Positions 35,079 through 43,274 of a stretch of DNA of 64,000 nucleotides are shown piece by piece. The translations under genes and the position numbers were made by a program. Source of the stretch: GCA-2731375 sp964344935. GTDB lineage: Bacteria; Pseudomonadota; Alphaproteobacteria; GCA-2731375. Each line of letters opens with the position of its first letter. Position 1 is the first letter of the stretch. Where the stretch lies: assembly GCA_964344935.1 (NCBI GenBank), contig CAYFPL010000001.1:992001-1056000 (forward strand), written 5' to 3'. A model generated the notes under the pieces. The model saw only the letters and a program-made list of their open reading frames with translations. It searched no databases and had not been told where the DNA came from.

Positions 35079-35966
35079 ATGACAGGGGAAGAGGCGAAGA
35101 AGGCGGTATTCGAATATTGCCTGCGCAAGGGCGCGTTGGCCGTGGGCGTCGCCGATCTGGATGCCCTAGAGCGCATCGCCCCGCCAGGGCACCGGCCGAC
35201 CGATATCATGCCAAAGGTGAAATCCGTAATTTCGCTTGGCGTCGGCGGGCAGACCCAAGGTGCCTGGTCGGTACCGGCCAAGGCCATGGGCTATTTCGGC
35301 TCCACCGAAACCCGGGCCTATACCATCGCCTATGGTGCGGCCTTCTATATCGAGGGCAAATTCCAGAAACCATCGATCTATTGTCCGCCGGACATGGACA
35401 ACGAAAAGGGACCCCGGGTGCCGCTGCAGAGCCTGAAGCTGCATGCAGAGGTGGCGGGTATCGGCGCCCGCTCCCTGGCGGGCGATATCCTGCTGCACCC
35501 AGAGTTCGGCTATATGTACTTCGCCTCGATCTTTACGGAACTGGAACTGCCTGCCGACAAACCCATGGCGGAGAACCCCTGCCCTGCCCCTTCGTGCGTA
35601 AATATGTACCGGCAGATCGGACGCACACCGTGCCAGAAGTTCTGCCCCGTGCAATGCCTGTCAGGCCACATCGACGAAGACGGCAAGCAGGCGGAGATGT
35701 ACTACGATATGGCCGCCTGCGCCGAGATGAGCCAACAGTATGAGGCGGTGCCCGACATGCTGGCTAAGGCCATGGCGGCTGAAGACGATGACGCCCGGGA
35801 GGCCGCCCTGTTCGACCCTGACAACAAATTGCTTTGGTACAAGATGTCGGTCGGCTCCGGCGGGCTCTTGGCACAATGTTTCGAATGCATGCGCGTCTGC
35901 CCCATCGCCACCAAGTCGCCACAGGCCGATCCCATCCGCCGCGCCGTGGCCAAGACCGGGAGCTGA
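35079..35966 (+). CDS. Iron-sulfur protein, epoxyqueuosine reductase/reductive-dehalogenase-like
   Basis: This 295-residue protein has an N-terminal cobalamin-reductase-like region (KGALAVGVADLDALERIAP) and, in the C-terminal third, two cysteine clusters. These are PCQKFCPVQC, preceded by CPAPSC, and CFECMRVCP, which look like ligands for two [4Fe-4S] centres. This pattern is shared with QueG and RdhA-type proteins. ATG 35079 is chosen because the upstream 43 residues have no family character. It lies 2 bp before the HTH-fused ligase gene, so the two are probably translated together. It could be an oxidoreductase acting on the CoA-activated substrate (inference). Confidence 0.8.
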   Translation: MTGEEAKKAVFEYCLRKGALAVGVADLDALERIAPPGHRPTDIMPKVKSVISLGVGGQTQGAWSVPAKAMGYFGSTETRAYTIAYGAAFYIEGKFQKPSIYCPPDMDNEKGPRVPLQSLKLHAEVAGIGARSLAGDILLHPEFGYMYFASIFTELELPADKPMAENPCPAPSCVNMYRQIGRTPCQKFCPVQCLSGHIDEDGKQAEMYYDMAACAEMSQQYEAVPDMLAKAMAAEDDDAREAALFDPDNKLLWYKMSVGSGGLLAQCFECMRVCPIATKSPQADPIRRAVAKTGS

Positions 35967-35968
35967 GC

Positions 35969-37903
35969 ATGGCGCGGGGCCTCAGCCGCCGCCAAATTGG
36001 CGTTACGGAAGCAATGATCGATAGTTATGGCGATCTGATTTTCCAATGGAGCCACAACATTCAGACCCGCCGGGGCGATCCGGTGAGGGAGTTGGACTTC
36101 GACGCCATCGAAGCACATCGTAACGAATTGGGCCTCAGCGATGGCCAGATCGCTGATCGCATCGGGCTGAGCGAAATCCAGGTCATGTATATCCGCACCA
36201 TGATGGAGCGGCGGCGCTTTCACACCGGCCACTTCGCCCGCCTGCTGGACCTGGGCGGGGGCCGGCGATTCAGAAAGGAGCGGTTCATGCCACACGACGA
36301 ACGGTTCCAGTATCACGATGACGCCCTGGCCCTGCGGGAGGCCATGACCTTCAATGGGGAACGGGCACACCACTACAGTGAACAGGGCTGGTGGGCCGAC
36401 GATACCATGCCGGGCTGGCTGGCCGGTCATGCCGCCGAAAGGCCGGAGGCGCCGGCGATTATCCATGGCGAAAACGTTCTGAACTACAGTGACCTGGCGG
36501 CGCAAGTGGACACCTTGGCGGGTGGGTTGGCCGGCCTGGGTCTGGGGCCAGGCGATGTCATCGGGGTGCAGTTGCCGAACATACCGGCATATTTGGTCAG
36601 CTATCTCGCCATCGCCCGTCTGGGCGCGGTGATGACCACCCTCTATATGCCGCATCGGGAGCGTGAATTCGAAACCTTGTTGGGCCACAGCCGGGCCCGG
36701 GCGGTGATCTGCATGGCCGATGCGGGCGGCTTCGAGGCGGCGCAGTGCGCCCTGAACCTGGACCTACCGAAACTACAATCGGTCATTGCGGTGGGCGGTT
36801 CCGTTTCGGGCGCCGTGTCGTTCAACGATCTGGTCAACGGCACCGCCAGCGCCGACAAGATGAAGCTGCCCGCTCCCGTAGCGGGCGATCCCTTCCTTCT
36901 CCTCTATACCTCTGGCACCACGGCCAGCCCCAAGGCGGTGCCGCACAATTCCCACACCATGCTGGGCAATGCCCGCCTGGGCAGCAGCGAACATCTACTC
37001 GGGTCGGAAGATGTATTGCTTTCGGCGCCCCCATTTGGGCATCTGTTCGGACTCTATTCCTTCCACATGGCCATGTATCTGGGCGCTGCCAATCTGCTGT
37101 TGGACAACTTTACGCCGCCGGAACTCGCCCGGACTATCGAAGGCGGCAAAGCCACGGCCCTGTTTGCCGCGCCTGCCCATATGGCTGCCTGCCTCGGCAT
37201 GGGCTTGTTCGACAAGCATGACTGCGGCTCATTGAAACTGGCGATCCTGTCGGGCAGCGCCGTTCCGGCGGAGATGGCCCGCGCCGTCGCAGCCAAGCTG
37301 CCCAACTGCGCCATTACGCAGCTTTGGGGCATGACCGAAACCCAAGGCGGCCTTTACACAAGGCCCGGCGACGGCATCGATGTTGCCGCCGGTTCCGCCG
37401 GCCGGCCCGCTCCCGGCGCCGAAGCCCGGATCGGCGAAGATGGCGAATTGCAGGTGCGCGGATCCATGCTGTTTCCAGGTTATTTCGACAACCCGGACGC
37501 CAACCGGGCCGCCTTCACAGAAGACGGCTGGTTCCGCAGCGGCGATCTAGCGATACAGGATGAAGCAGGCAACATCGCCATCACCGGCCGCATCAAGGAC
37601 ATCATCAACCGTGGCGGCGTCAAATATAACTCGCGCGAGATAGAGGACCTGCTGGACGGCCACCCCGCCATTGCCCAATCCGCCATCGTGCCCATGGCGG
37701 ACGACGTGCTGGGCGAGCGGGCCTGCTGCTTCGCAGTGGCCACTGACCCTGACATCAGCCTGGACGTATTATGCGATTATCTGCTTGGCCTTGGCATCGC
37801 CAAGACCAAGTTGCCGGAACGCCTTGTGCTGGTTGACGAAATGCCCCTGACGCCAACCCGCAAGATCATCAAGGGCCGGTTGACCCTGCCAGCAGAAGAT
37901 TGA
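35969..37903 (+). CDS. Acyl-CoA ligase with N-terminal helix-turn-helix extension
   Basis: This 644-residue frame has residues 40-82 with a helix-turn-helix pattern (LGLSDGQIADRIGLSEIQVM). From about residue 130 it has a full AMP-binding ligase: LLYTSGTTASPKAVP, TQLWGMTETQGG, WFRSGDLAIQDE, GRIKDIINRGG and the catalytic-lysine end PTRKIIKGRL. An internal ATG at 36287 has a perfect AAGGAG 6 nt upstream and would give a normal-length 538-residue ligase. There is no stop between the two starts. So the gene either makes one fusion protein, or two products. It is 2 bp after the iron-sulfur protein gene. Confidence 0.85.
   Translation: MARGLSRRQIGVTEAMIDSYGDLIFQWSHNIQTRRGDPVRELDFDAIEAHRNELGLSDGQIADRIGLSEIQVMYIRTMMERRRFHTGHFARLLDLGGGRRFRKERFMPHDERFQYHDDALALREAMTFNGERAHHYSEQGWWADDTMPGWLAGHAAERPEAPAIIHGENVLNYSDLAAQVDTLAGGLAGLGLGPGDVIGVQLPNIPAYLVSYLAIARLGAVMTTLYMPHREREFETLLGHSRARAVICMADAGGFEAAQCALNLDLPKLQSVIAVGGSVSGAVSFNDLVNGTASADKMKLPAPVAGDPFLLLYTSGTTASPKAVPHNSHTMLGNARLGSSEHLLGSEDVLLSAPPFGHLFGLYSFHMAMYLGAANLLLDNFTPPELARTIEGGKATALFAAPAHMAACLGMGLFDKHDCGSLKLAILSGSAVPAEMARAVAAKLPNCAITQLWGMTETQGGLYTRPGDGIDVAAGSAGRPAPGAEARIGEDGELQVRGSMLFPGYFDNPDANRAAFTEDGWFRSGDLAIQDEAGNIAITGRIKDIINRGGVKYNSREIEDLLDGHPAIAQSAIVPMADDVLGERACCFAVATDPDISLDVLCDYLLGLGIAKTKLPERLVLVDEMPLTPTRKIIKGRLTLPAED
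36275..36289 (+). promoter_or_regulatory. Internal ribosome binding site and start codon inside the ligase gene
   Basis: AAGGAG (36275-36280), 6 nt, then ATG (36287), in frame with the ligase. This is the best-matched Shine-Dalgarno in the local operon and could give an HTH-less ligase as a second product. Confidence 0.5.
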
Positions 37904-37913
37904 TCTGTTCACC

Positions 37914-38657
37914 CTATTTGATGGCGTAAACCACGGATACCGTCGCGCGGATCTGACTTTCCCCAGGCGCCGTGGGGCTTGCGGCACTAACCGCCTCCAA
38001 TGCGCGAAATCGCGGGCCCGGACCGCCGCCGCCACTCTCTCTTATGCGCAGGACTTCGCCAAGTTCCACACCGGCCACGCCGGCATATAGCAAGGCCCGC
38101 CGCCTGGCATCGGCCATGGCCCGCCGGCGGGCCTGATCATGTAGAGCCGCCGGATCGGCGAAGGCGAAATGCAGGCCTGATAGGTCATTGGCCCCGGCAG
38201 CGGTCATGTTGTCCAATAGATCGCCGAGCCGGTCCACTTGGCGCAGGCGCACCCTTACCCTACCGTTGGCACGGAAGGCTTTCGGCGTCCGAACTTCATC
38301 ATTTTGCGGCCGGCGGCTATAGACCGGATGGAGGTTGACCTGCTGGCTCTGCACATCCCGATCGGCGATACCAAAGGTCTTCAGCGCCGCCAATAGCCTG
38401 GTCAGGATCAAGTTGTGCTGTGATAGCGCCGACTTGGCCGTAGCGGCCTGGCCGCTCACTCCAGCCTGGATAACCGCCATATCCGGCCGAGCGCTAACCA
38501 CCCCTTCACCTTGGACCGAGATACTGCGTTGCAGACGATGATGGGGCCCATCCGCCGCCAAAGCAGGAACAGTTGCGGCGGCGATTGCCAGGCCTGCCAG
38601 CAGATACCGAATTCGCACCCTGGAATGTCTCTTAGATGTCTCTGGCGTTTGCCGCAT
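37914..38657 (-). CDS. SIMPL-domain (DUF541) periplasmic protein
   Basis: This 247-residue protein has a basic N-terminus and a hydrophobic stretch ending ALAADGP, a typical signal peptide of about 35 residues. The mature part begins with SISVQGEGVVSARPDMAVIQ, the hallmark of SIMPL proteins, and contains GIADRDVQSQQVNLHPVY and VYAIK at the end. The family is exported and linked to oxidative-stress protection and to IRAK-like interactions in other species; its biochemical role is unknown. It overlaps the end of a small membrane-protein gene by 26 bp. Confidence 0.9.
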   Translation of the reverse strand: MRQTPETSKRHSRVRIRYLLAGLAIAAATVPALAADGPHHRLQRSISVQGEGVVSARPDMAVIQAGVSGQAATAKSALSQHNLILTRLLAALKTFGIADRDVQSQQVNLHPVYSRRPQNDEVRTPKAFRANGRVRVRLRQVDRLGDLLDNMTAAGANDLSGLHFAFADPAALHDQARRRAMADARRRALLYAGVAGVELGEVLRIRESGGGGPGPRFRALEAVSAASPTAPGESQIRATVSVVYAIK

Positions 38658-38889
38658 CGGGTTCGACGATGCAGCGGATCAGCGATCCTGGCGCCCGGCC
38701 ATCCGACGGTTCACAGGTAACGTACGTGCGCGCCGCCGATGCCTCCGATTTGATCGCCGACAGTTTTGGGCCGCAACTGATCGCCATGGCCATCAGAGCC
38801 CAAAGACCCAGCAATCCAGCCATGACAAGAGGAAACAGCGGCCCCCGCTCTGTGGCGCCAGCCCGCGCCCCGAAGCGATAAATGGTCAT
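38632..38889 (-). CDS. Small single-span membrane protein, hypothetical
   Basis: This 85-residue frame starts at ATG 38889 (MTIYRFGARAG) with a hydrophobic span at about residues 18-38 ending in AISC, so it could be a lipoprotein or an anchored protein. Two further cysteines (YVTCEPSDG, LIRCIVEP) could pair in the periplasm. It overlaps the SIMPL gene by 26 bp on the same strand. I do not recognise it; an overlapping plus-strand frame of similar length makes the call less sure. Confidence 0.5.
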   Translation of the reverse strand: MTIYRFGARAGATERGPLFPLVMAGLLGLWALMAMAISCGPKLSAIKSEASAARTYVTCEPSDGRAPGSLIRCIVEPDAANARDI

Positions 38890-38978
38890 AGGCCATTCCT
38901 CCCAATCTTGTTTCAATCAATATTGGCCATTGGGAATGGCCATACAAGGGCGAAAATATGACGAAATTGTGTCCACCG

Positions 38979-39614
38979 TCACCGTACCGGCAATGAAGTT
39001 CTCAAAGCGGCGTACAAGACCAGCCGCAACGGTCCGCCGGGCACGGGACTGTCCAGCGGCCAGCAGGTAACCAACGCCAGGCGAGGCGCATCGCCGCCTG
39101 TAAACAATGTATCTTGGCGGGCATCCACGATCTGCCCGTATTCAACGTGAAATTCCTCCGCATTTCCGTCCGCCCCGCGCACCATAACCACATCTCCTGG
39201 CGCAAGACGGCCCAGCGCCTTGAAATGGGTATCCCGATGCGCCGCAATAACCGATAGGCCGGGCTCACCCGGTAATACGGACCCAGGTACATGGCCCGGC
39301 GCGAAAGCCAGCGCTTCGCCGCTGTCGCGGCTTAGGACCACGAAACGCTCTCCGGCAATAGTCAGCTCCGCCACGGGCGTGGCATCGGCCCAGGGCCATG
39401 GCGGTACGGCATCGCCATCGAGTGTCTTGGCCCAGGCGCGGTTCAACAGGATTTGCGCCAATTCGGCTTTAATTGGGATCCACAGCCCCTGGCCCAGCAG
39501 AACAAGACCGACCAGAAGGCAGAAGCCCGCCGCGACGAAGGGCACAATCTTTCGTACGCGGCGGGCCAGGGTCCGGGTTTCGGTCTGACGAGGGGTCCTG
39601 CTCAAGACCGCCAC
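38979..39614 (-). CDS. Class GN-type sortase
   Basis: This 211-residue membrane-anchored transpeptidase has an N-terminal helix (residues 24-43) and a sortase fold with catalytic H126 (AAHRDTH), C184 (LVTCWP) and R197 (PGGPLRL). Its gene overlaps by 13 bp the gene of a protein that ends with an LPxTx signal, a typical arrangement for the Gram-negative sortase/target system. It should cut the target's C-terminal signal and transfer the protein to an acceptor that is not known in Gram-negative cells. The triad is complete. Confidence 0.92.
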   Translation of the reverse strand: MAVLSRTPRQTETRTLARRVRKIVPFVAAGFCLLVGLVLLGQGLWIPIKAELAQILLNRAWAKTLDGDAVPPWPWADATPVAELTIAGERFVVLSRDSGEALAFAPGHVPGSVLPGEPGLSVIAAHRDTHFKALGRLAPGDVVMVRGADGNAEEFHVEYGQIVDARQDTLFTGGDAPRLALVTCWPLDSPVPGGPLRLVLYAALRTSLPVR

Positions 39615-41812
39615 CCGACCCGATGCCAGCCGAACAGGGCCAGCGAAAGCAAAAGCAGTGTCAAGCCCGCCAATATGTACAAATCCGCTGGCGTCGCCGT
39701 AGCTGGCAAATGAACCTGGGCTGAAGCCATTTGCCGGGTCATGGAAGCGCGGTACTCCCTCGGCGCCGCGGCATCGAAGAAGACCTTGTCGTATTGCCAG
39801 CCGCTAGGCAGGTTGGCGGGCACCTTTTGCGCCAACAACGGGTCTTCCTCTGCTTCCCTCGCAACGACCGTATCGACCGCAATCAAGGCCGTCAGCCGCG
39901 TAACCAGGCCATAGTCCAAAGCCAGGGCGAGGATGCTTTCGTCCAGCGCCGCGCGATCATCGAAGTTCCGGGCATTGTCCTCCAGCGCAGTGATCCGCCG
40001 GTGGGCCCAAAGCTTGCCGATGCCGGGGCCCATCTGCCCGCCTTCCAGATCCAGGCTCTGACTCCAGACATCATTGCCGCGGCGGCCCGTGACCGTGACC
40101 ATCTCGGCACGCCCGGTCAGCTTCGCCGCCACCATCAGAGTTTCGCCCGCGTAGAGATCGGGCACGGGATCACGGGCAATTTCGTTGCCGCCACCGCCCG
40201 AGAACCGCAGCTCAATGTCGGTCAGGGCGGGCCGGGTCAATTTCGCGATCAACTCGTCGACGCGTTCGCCGACTTGATCGATGGAGCCCACATGGACGAA
40301 GGCGCCCCGTCCGGCACGGGCGGCCCCGCGCATGAAATGGCCGTTGGGCGCAGAGCCGATACCCACCGTGAACAGGCGTGCCTTGCGCAGTTTGTCACCG
40401 ATCATGGCGAATAGTTGCGCCTCGTTGCTGACCGCGCCGTCGGTCAAGAACACCACCTGCCGCAGCAAGCCATTCACGCTTGCTTGGTCCAGGGCTACGC
40501 GTAATGCCGGCGCCACGTTGGTGCCGCCCTCGGCATCCAGACGGGCGATCCAGTCCTTGGCCAGAGCGAGGCGCCTTCCATCGGCCGGGCGCGAGGAGGC
40601 GAACAGCCGGCTGTGGTGGCTGTTGAACTCAATGATGTTGAAGTGGTCCTTAGGCCCAAGACTGTCCAAGGCCCGTATCAGGGCCGCCTTGGCCTGGCGG
40701 ATCGAGGCGCCGCCCATTGAGCCGGAGGTATCCAGGATGAAAAGCAATTCCCGAGCCGTACGGTTGCTGTCCACGGCCGCAGCGTGGGGCGGCAGCAACA
40801 TCAGCAGGGCATGGCGGGTGTGGGGACCGGTCGCAGTCGGTGCATCGGTCTCGATGAACAAACCTGCCTGTGGTGCCGCACCCTGTTTGGGCCGCCAAGT
40901 CAATTCGAAGTCCCGATCCGCCGGAACACTTCCAGCGGCAAGTGCGACGACCCGGCGCCCCTCGCCTACAACCTGAACGGCAATTTTGTGGTGATGGCTT
41001 TTCACCTCCAGCAAAGGAAAACCGGCATTCAACACAATTTTCAGGTCCACGGGATTGAGCCGTCTCGCGCCGTCGGGGCCCGGGCGTTCGACGGGCTGGG
41101 TGACAGGCGTATCATCCGGATGTGCGGACGACATCACGGCCGCCGGCTGCGCCGCCCAGCCGTCCTTGCCGAATTTCGCTATGCGGCCAGGTCCGGGGAT
41201 ATATCGCGGGCCTACGACCATGGGAAACCGCAGACGCATCTCGCCGTTCTCGTAAGCCAGGGTCTGTTGATATCTAATCTCCACCCGCACTGTTTCGCCC
41301 GGCGCGATATTTGTGACCGAAGTGGTGAAGATATTCGGCCGTTCCCCTTCAATCATGGCCGCCCGTTTGCCCTGCTTGCGGGCCTGGGCGAACTGTTTCT
41401 GGGCCGCCTTGCGGCCCTCGATCCGACCTTCAATGACCCTTTCACCAACCACCAGGCGCAAACCGTCCACGGCTGCCTTGTGAGGAAGAGGGAAGACATA
41501 GATGCCTTCCATATGAAGCGTTGATTTGTTCTCGAAGGCCTGACGCACCACGGCGCGTGCGATCAAGCCAGATACGTCGATTTCCACCGCCGTCTTCTGC
41601 ACCAAGGCGGCGTGATAGCTCCCTTCGCCCATGGGGCGGAGAAGCAGACTGCCCTGGCCTACCTGGTCCGGCTTGATGGGCGGGCCGGGAACGGTATTGG
41701 CGACGGCGGATGCCGATGCAACCGCCAATAACAAGGCCAAACCAGCCAGGAAGTTGACGACACGGTTTGCGAAACGGCTATCACATGACGGATGAATGTT
41801 GTGGACGGGCAT
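39602..41812 (-). CDS. Sortase target protein with VIT and von Willebrand A domains
   Basis: This 736-residue exported protein has a signal peptide (first 38 residues), then a VIT domain (about residues 60-190). The von Willebrand A domain has a complete MIDAS start, LLFILDTSGSMGGASIRQAK. At the C-terminus LPATAT (702-707) precedes a hydrophobic span and a short basic tail (WHRVGWRS), an LPxTx-type sorting signal. It matches the proteobacterial sortase target family that occurs with one dedicated sortase, encoded here by the overlapping downstream gene. It is probably the sole substrate of that sortase. Function is likely adhesion or envelope interaction. Confidence 0.93.
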   Translation of the reverse strand: MPVHNIHPSCDSRFANRVVNFLAGLALLLAVASASAVANTVPGPPIKPDQVGQGSLLLRPMGEGSYHAALVQKTAVEIDVSGLIARAVVRQAFENKSTLHMEGIYVFPLPHKAAVDGLRLVVGERVIEGRIEGRKAAQKQFAQARKQGKRAAMIEGERPNIFTTSVTNIAPGETVRVEIRYQQTLAYENGEMRLRFPMVVGPRYIPGPGRIAKFGKDGWAAQPAAVMSSAHPDDTPVTQPVERPGPDGARRLNPVDLKIVLNAGFPLLEVKSHHHKIAVQVVGEGRRVVALAAGSVPADRDFELTWRPKQGAAPQAGLFIETDAPTATGPHTRHALLMLLPPHAAAVDSNRTARELLFILDTSGSMGGASIRQAKAALIRALDSLGPKDHFNIIEFNSHHSRLFASSRPADGRRLALAKDWIARLDAEGGTNVAPALRVALDQASVNGLLRQVVFLTDGAVSNEAQLFAMIGDKLRKARLFTVGIGSAPNGHFMRGAARAGRGAFVHVGSIDQVGERVDELIAKLTRPALTDIELRFSGGGGNEIARDPVPDLYAGETLMVAAKLTGRAEMVTVTGRRGNDVWSQSLDLEGGQMGPGIGKLWAHRRITALEDNARNFDDRAALDESILALALDYGLVTRLTALIAVDTVVAREAEEDPLLAQKVPANLPSGWQYDKVFFDAAAPREYRASMTRQMASAQVHLPATATPADLYILAGLTLLLLSLALFGWHRVGWRS

Positions 41813-41977
41813 GGCGATCTCCCCGGTTACGGAACGGGGACGATTGGGGCCCGGGCGTGGGGCACCCGTTGGACGGCTGGGTGACTATTTCGGGTCCTTT
41901 TCGTGGCGGGAATGTGGCGGGCCACCGTCAACCGATCTATGATCCCGCGCAGCGAATCCCGATGGCAGGAACGATAC

Positions 41978-42724
41978 ATGTCCGAGAATGGTGGACCATG
42001 GCAGCGGCCGCCCGAACGCCCGCGGGGCGGTTTTCCCCTCGGCGTGGTGCTTTGGCTGGTTTTCGCGTTTGCCCTCGCGATAGGTATCTGGCTGCTGGCG
42101 GATCTATTCCCCGGCCGGCTGTCATCGCAGGAAAGCGGCGCCGATCTGGTGCGGCTGATCGCGCTATTGGCTCTGGTCTCCTCGGGCTTACTTTTTGCCC
42201 GGCGCATCAATTTGGGCGAGGCGGCGCGCAACCTGGCCATCTGGATCGGCGCGGCGGCCATCCTTGTGCTGATCTACACCTATCAGGACGAACTGCTCTC
42301 AATCGGTAAGCGTATCAGCGGCGAGTTGCTGCCCAGCGAACCGGTCACCACACAGGCAGGCGAAGTTACCTTGACCCAGGGCCGCGGCGGGCATTTCCAC
42401 GCCACCGGCCTGGCCAATGGCATCCGCGTCGCCTTTCTGGTGGATACAGGGGCCACGGACGTCGTGTTGAGCCCGGCAGATGCCCGTCGCATCGGCATTG
42501 ATCTTGCAACCTTGCAATACACCCGGTTCTACCGCACCGCCAACGGCCAGGGCCGCGGCGCACCCTATCGCCTGGATCGCCTGTCGATCGGCGGTATCGA
42601 GTTCCGCGATTTCGGCGTCTCCATCAACGAGGCGGAGATGAGCGCCTCACTATTGGGTATGACGTTCCTCAACCGCCTCAATTCATTCGAGGTACAGGGG
42701 CGCAAAATGATCCTGCGCCCCTAG
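41978..42724 (+). CDS. Membrane-anchored retropepsin-like aspartic protease (clan AA)
   Basis: This 248-residue protein has three N-terminal membrane segments (about residues 20-42, 57-75 and 84-101), then a single-domain aspartic protease from about residue 127 with the active-site triplet in FLVDTGATDVVLS (D156, T157, G158) and the second half LLGMTFLNRLNSFEVQG. It fits the TIGR02281-type family of proteobacteria, which act as dimers. ATG 41978 has AGGAAC upstream. It is divergent from the sortase-target gene, so its promoter lies in the shared 165-bp spacer. The protein substrate is unknown. Confidence 0.9.
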   Translation: MSENGGPWQRPPERPRGGFPLGVVLWLVFAFALAIGIWLLADLFPGRLSSQESGADLVRLIALLALVSSGLLFARRINLGEAARNLAIWIGAAAILVLIYTYQDELLSIGKRISGELLPSEPVTTQAGEVTLTQGRGGHFHATGLANGIRVAFLVDTGATDVVLSPADARRIGIDLATLQYTRFYRTANGQGRGAPYRLDRLSIGGIEFRDFGVSINEAEMSASLLGMTFLNRLNSFEVQGRKMILRP

Positions 42725-42732
42725 CGTCTTAC

Positions 42733-43113
42733 CTAGCGCTGCGGCACGCCGTGGATATAACGGGTGTTGATTTCGCTTTCGTTGCCGTCGGGGTCCATCA
42801 TGAAAAAGGCCCGCCCTTTGCCCCGTTCACCGTAAGGGCCGCGGGTGAAATGATAATCGCCCTCGAATTTCGCCATGATGGCGTCGAATTCCTCCTCCGT
42901 CACCGTCATAGCGAAATGCAGCGGCCCGCCGCCTTGATGCCGGCCAGTGTGGTTTTCCATTTGCAGGACCAGATGGCCGCGATCCATCTGCAGATAGGTC
43001 CGCTCTTCATCCCGCTTGTCCGTGGGGATACCCAATTTGCCGTGGTAGAAATCCAACGCCTTTTCCATGTCGCGAACCTTGAGGAAAATCTCCTCAATAC
43101 CGATCACCGCCAT
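42733..43113 (-). CDS. VOC/glyoxalase-fold protein
   Basis: This 126-residue protein has the paired beta-alpha-beta-beta-beta units of the vicinal oxygen chelate family: EEIFLKVRDMEKALDFYHGK starts the first, and LHFAMTVTEEEFDAIMAKFE starts the second. It closes with FFMMDPDGNESEINTRY, the usual end with a metal-binding glutamate. Histidine in LHFAMTV and the C-terminal glutamate are retained, so a metal site is plausible. It may be a lactoylglutathione lyase-like or dioxygenase-like enzyme. It converges on the aspartic protease gene with a 8-bp gap. Confidence 0.87.
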   Translation of the reverse strand: MAVIGIEEIFLKVRDMEKALDFYHGKLGIPTDKRDEERTYLQMDRGHLVLQMENHTGRHQGGGPLHFAMTVTEEEFDAIMAKFEGDYHFTRGPYGERGKGRAFFMMDPDGNESEINTRYIHGVPQR

Positions 43114-43201
43114 AACGTCCTCTCCTCTTGCCTGAATACCGATTTCAGTCTACGCGAATTTTCAAGGCACATCAGTCATAGACGGACGTGGAACGGCGAG
43201 T

Positions 43202-43219
43202 TTAGAGTTTATTAACCAT
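43202..43219 (+). promoter_or_regulatory. CtrA-like site upstream of the hybrid histidine kinase
   Basis: TTAACCAT (43212-43219) with TTAG 6 nt before it resembles the alphaproteobacterial CtrA recognition element (TTAA-N7-TTAA or TTAACCAT). It is 56 bp before the kinase start. The spacing is imperfect and chance is possible in an AT-rich spot. Confidence 0.3.
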
Positions 43220-43274
43220 AATTCGTCACGGTAACCGCGGCTGATTGTCCCCAAGAATTTGGCAAGGATATGTC

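Noticed and set aside
35834..35968. Upstream start (35834) of the HTH-ligase frame
   Set aside because: It would overlap most of the 3' end of the iron-sulfur gene; the extra 45 residues are composition-shadow, and ATG 35969 follows the upstream stop by 2 bp.
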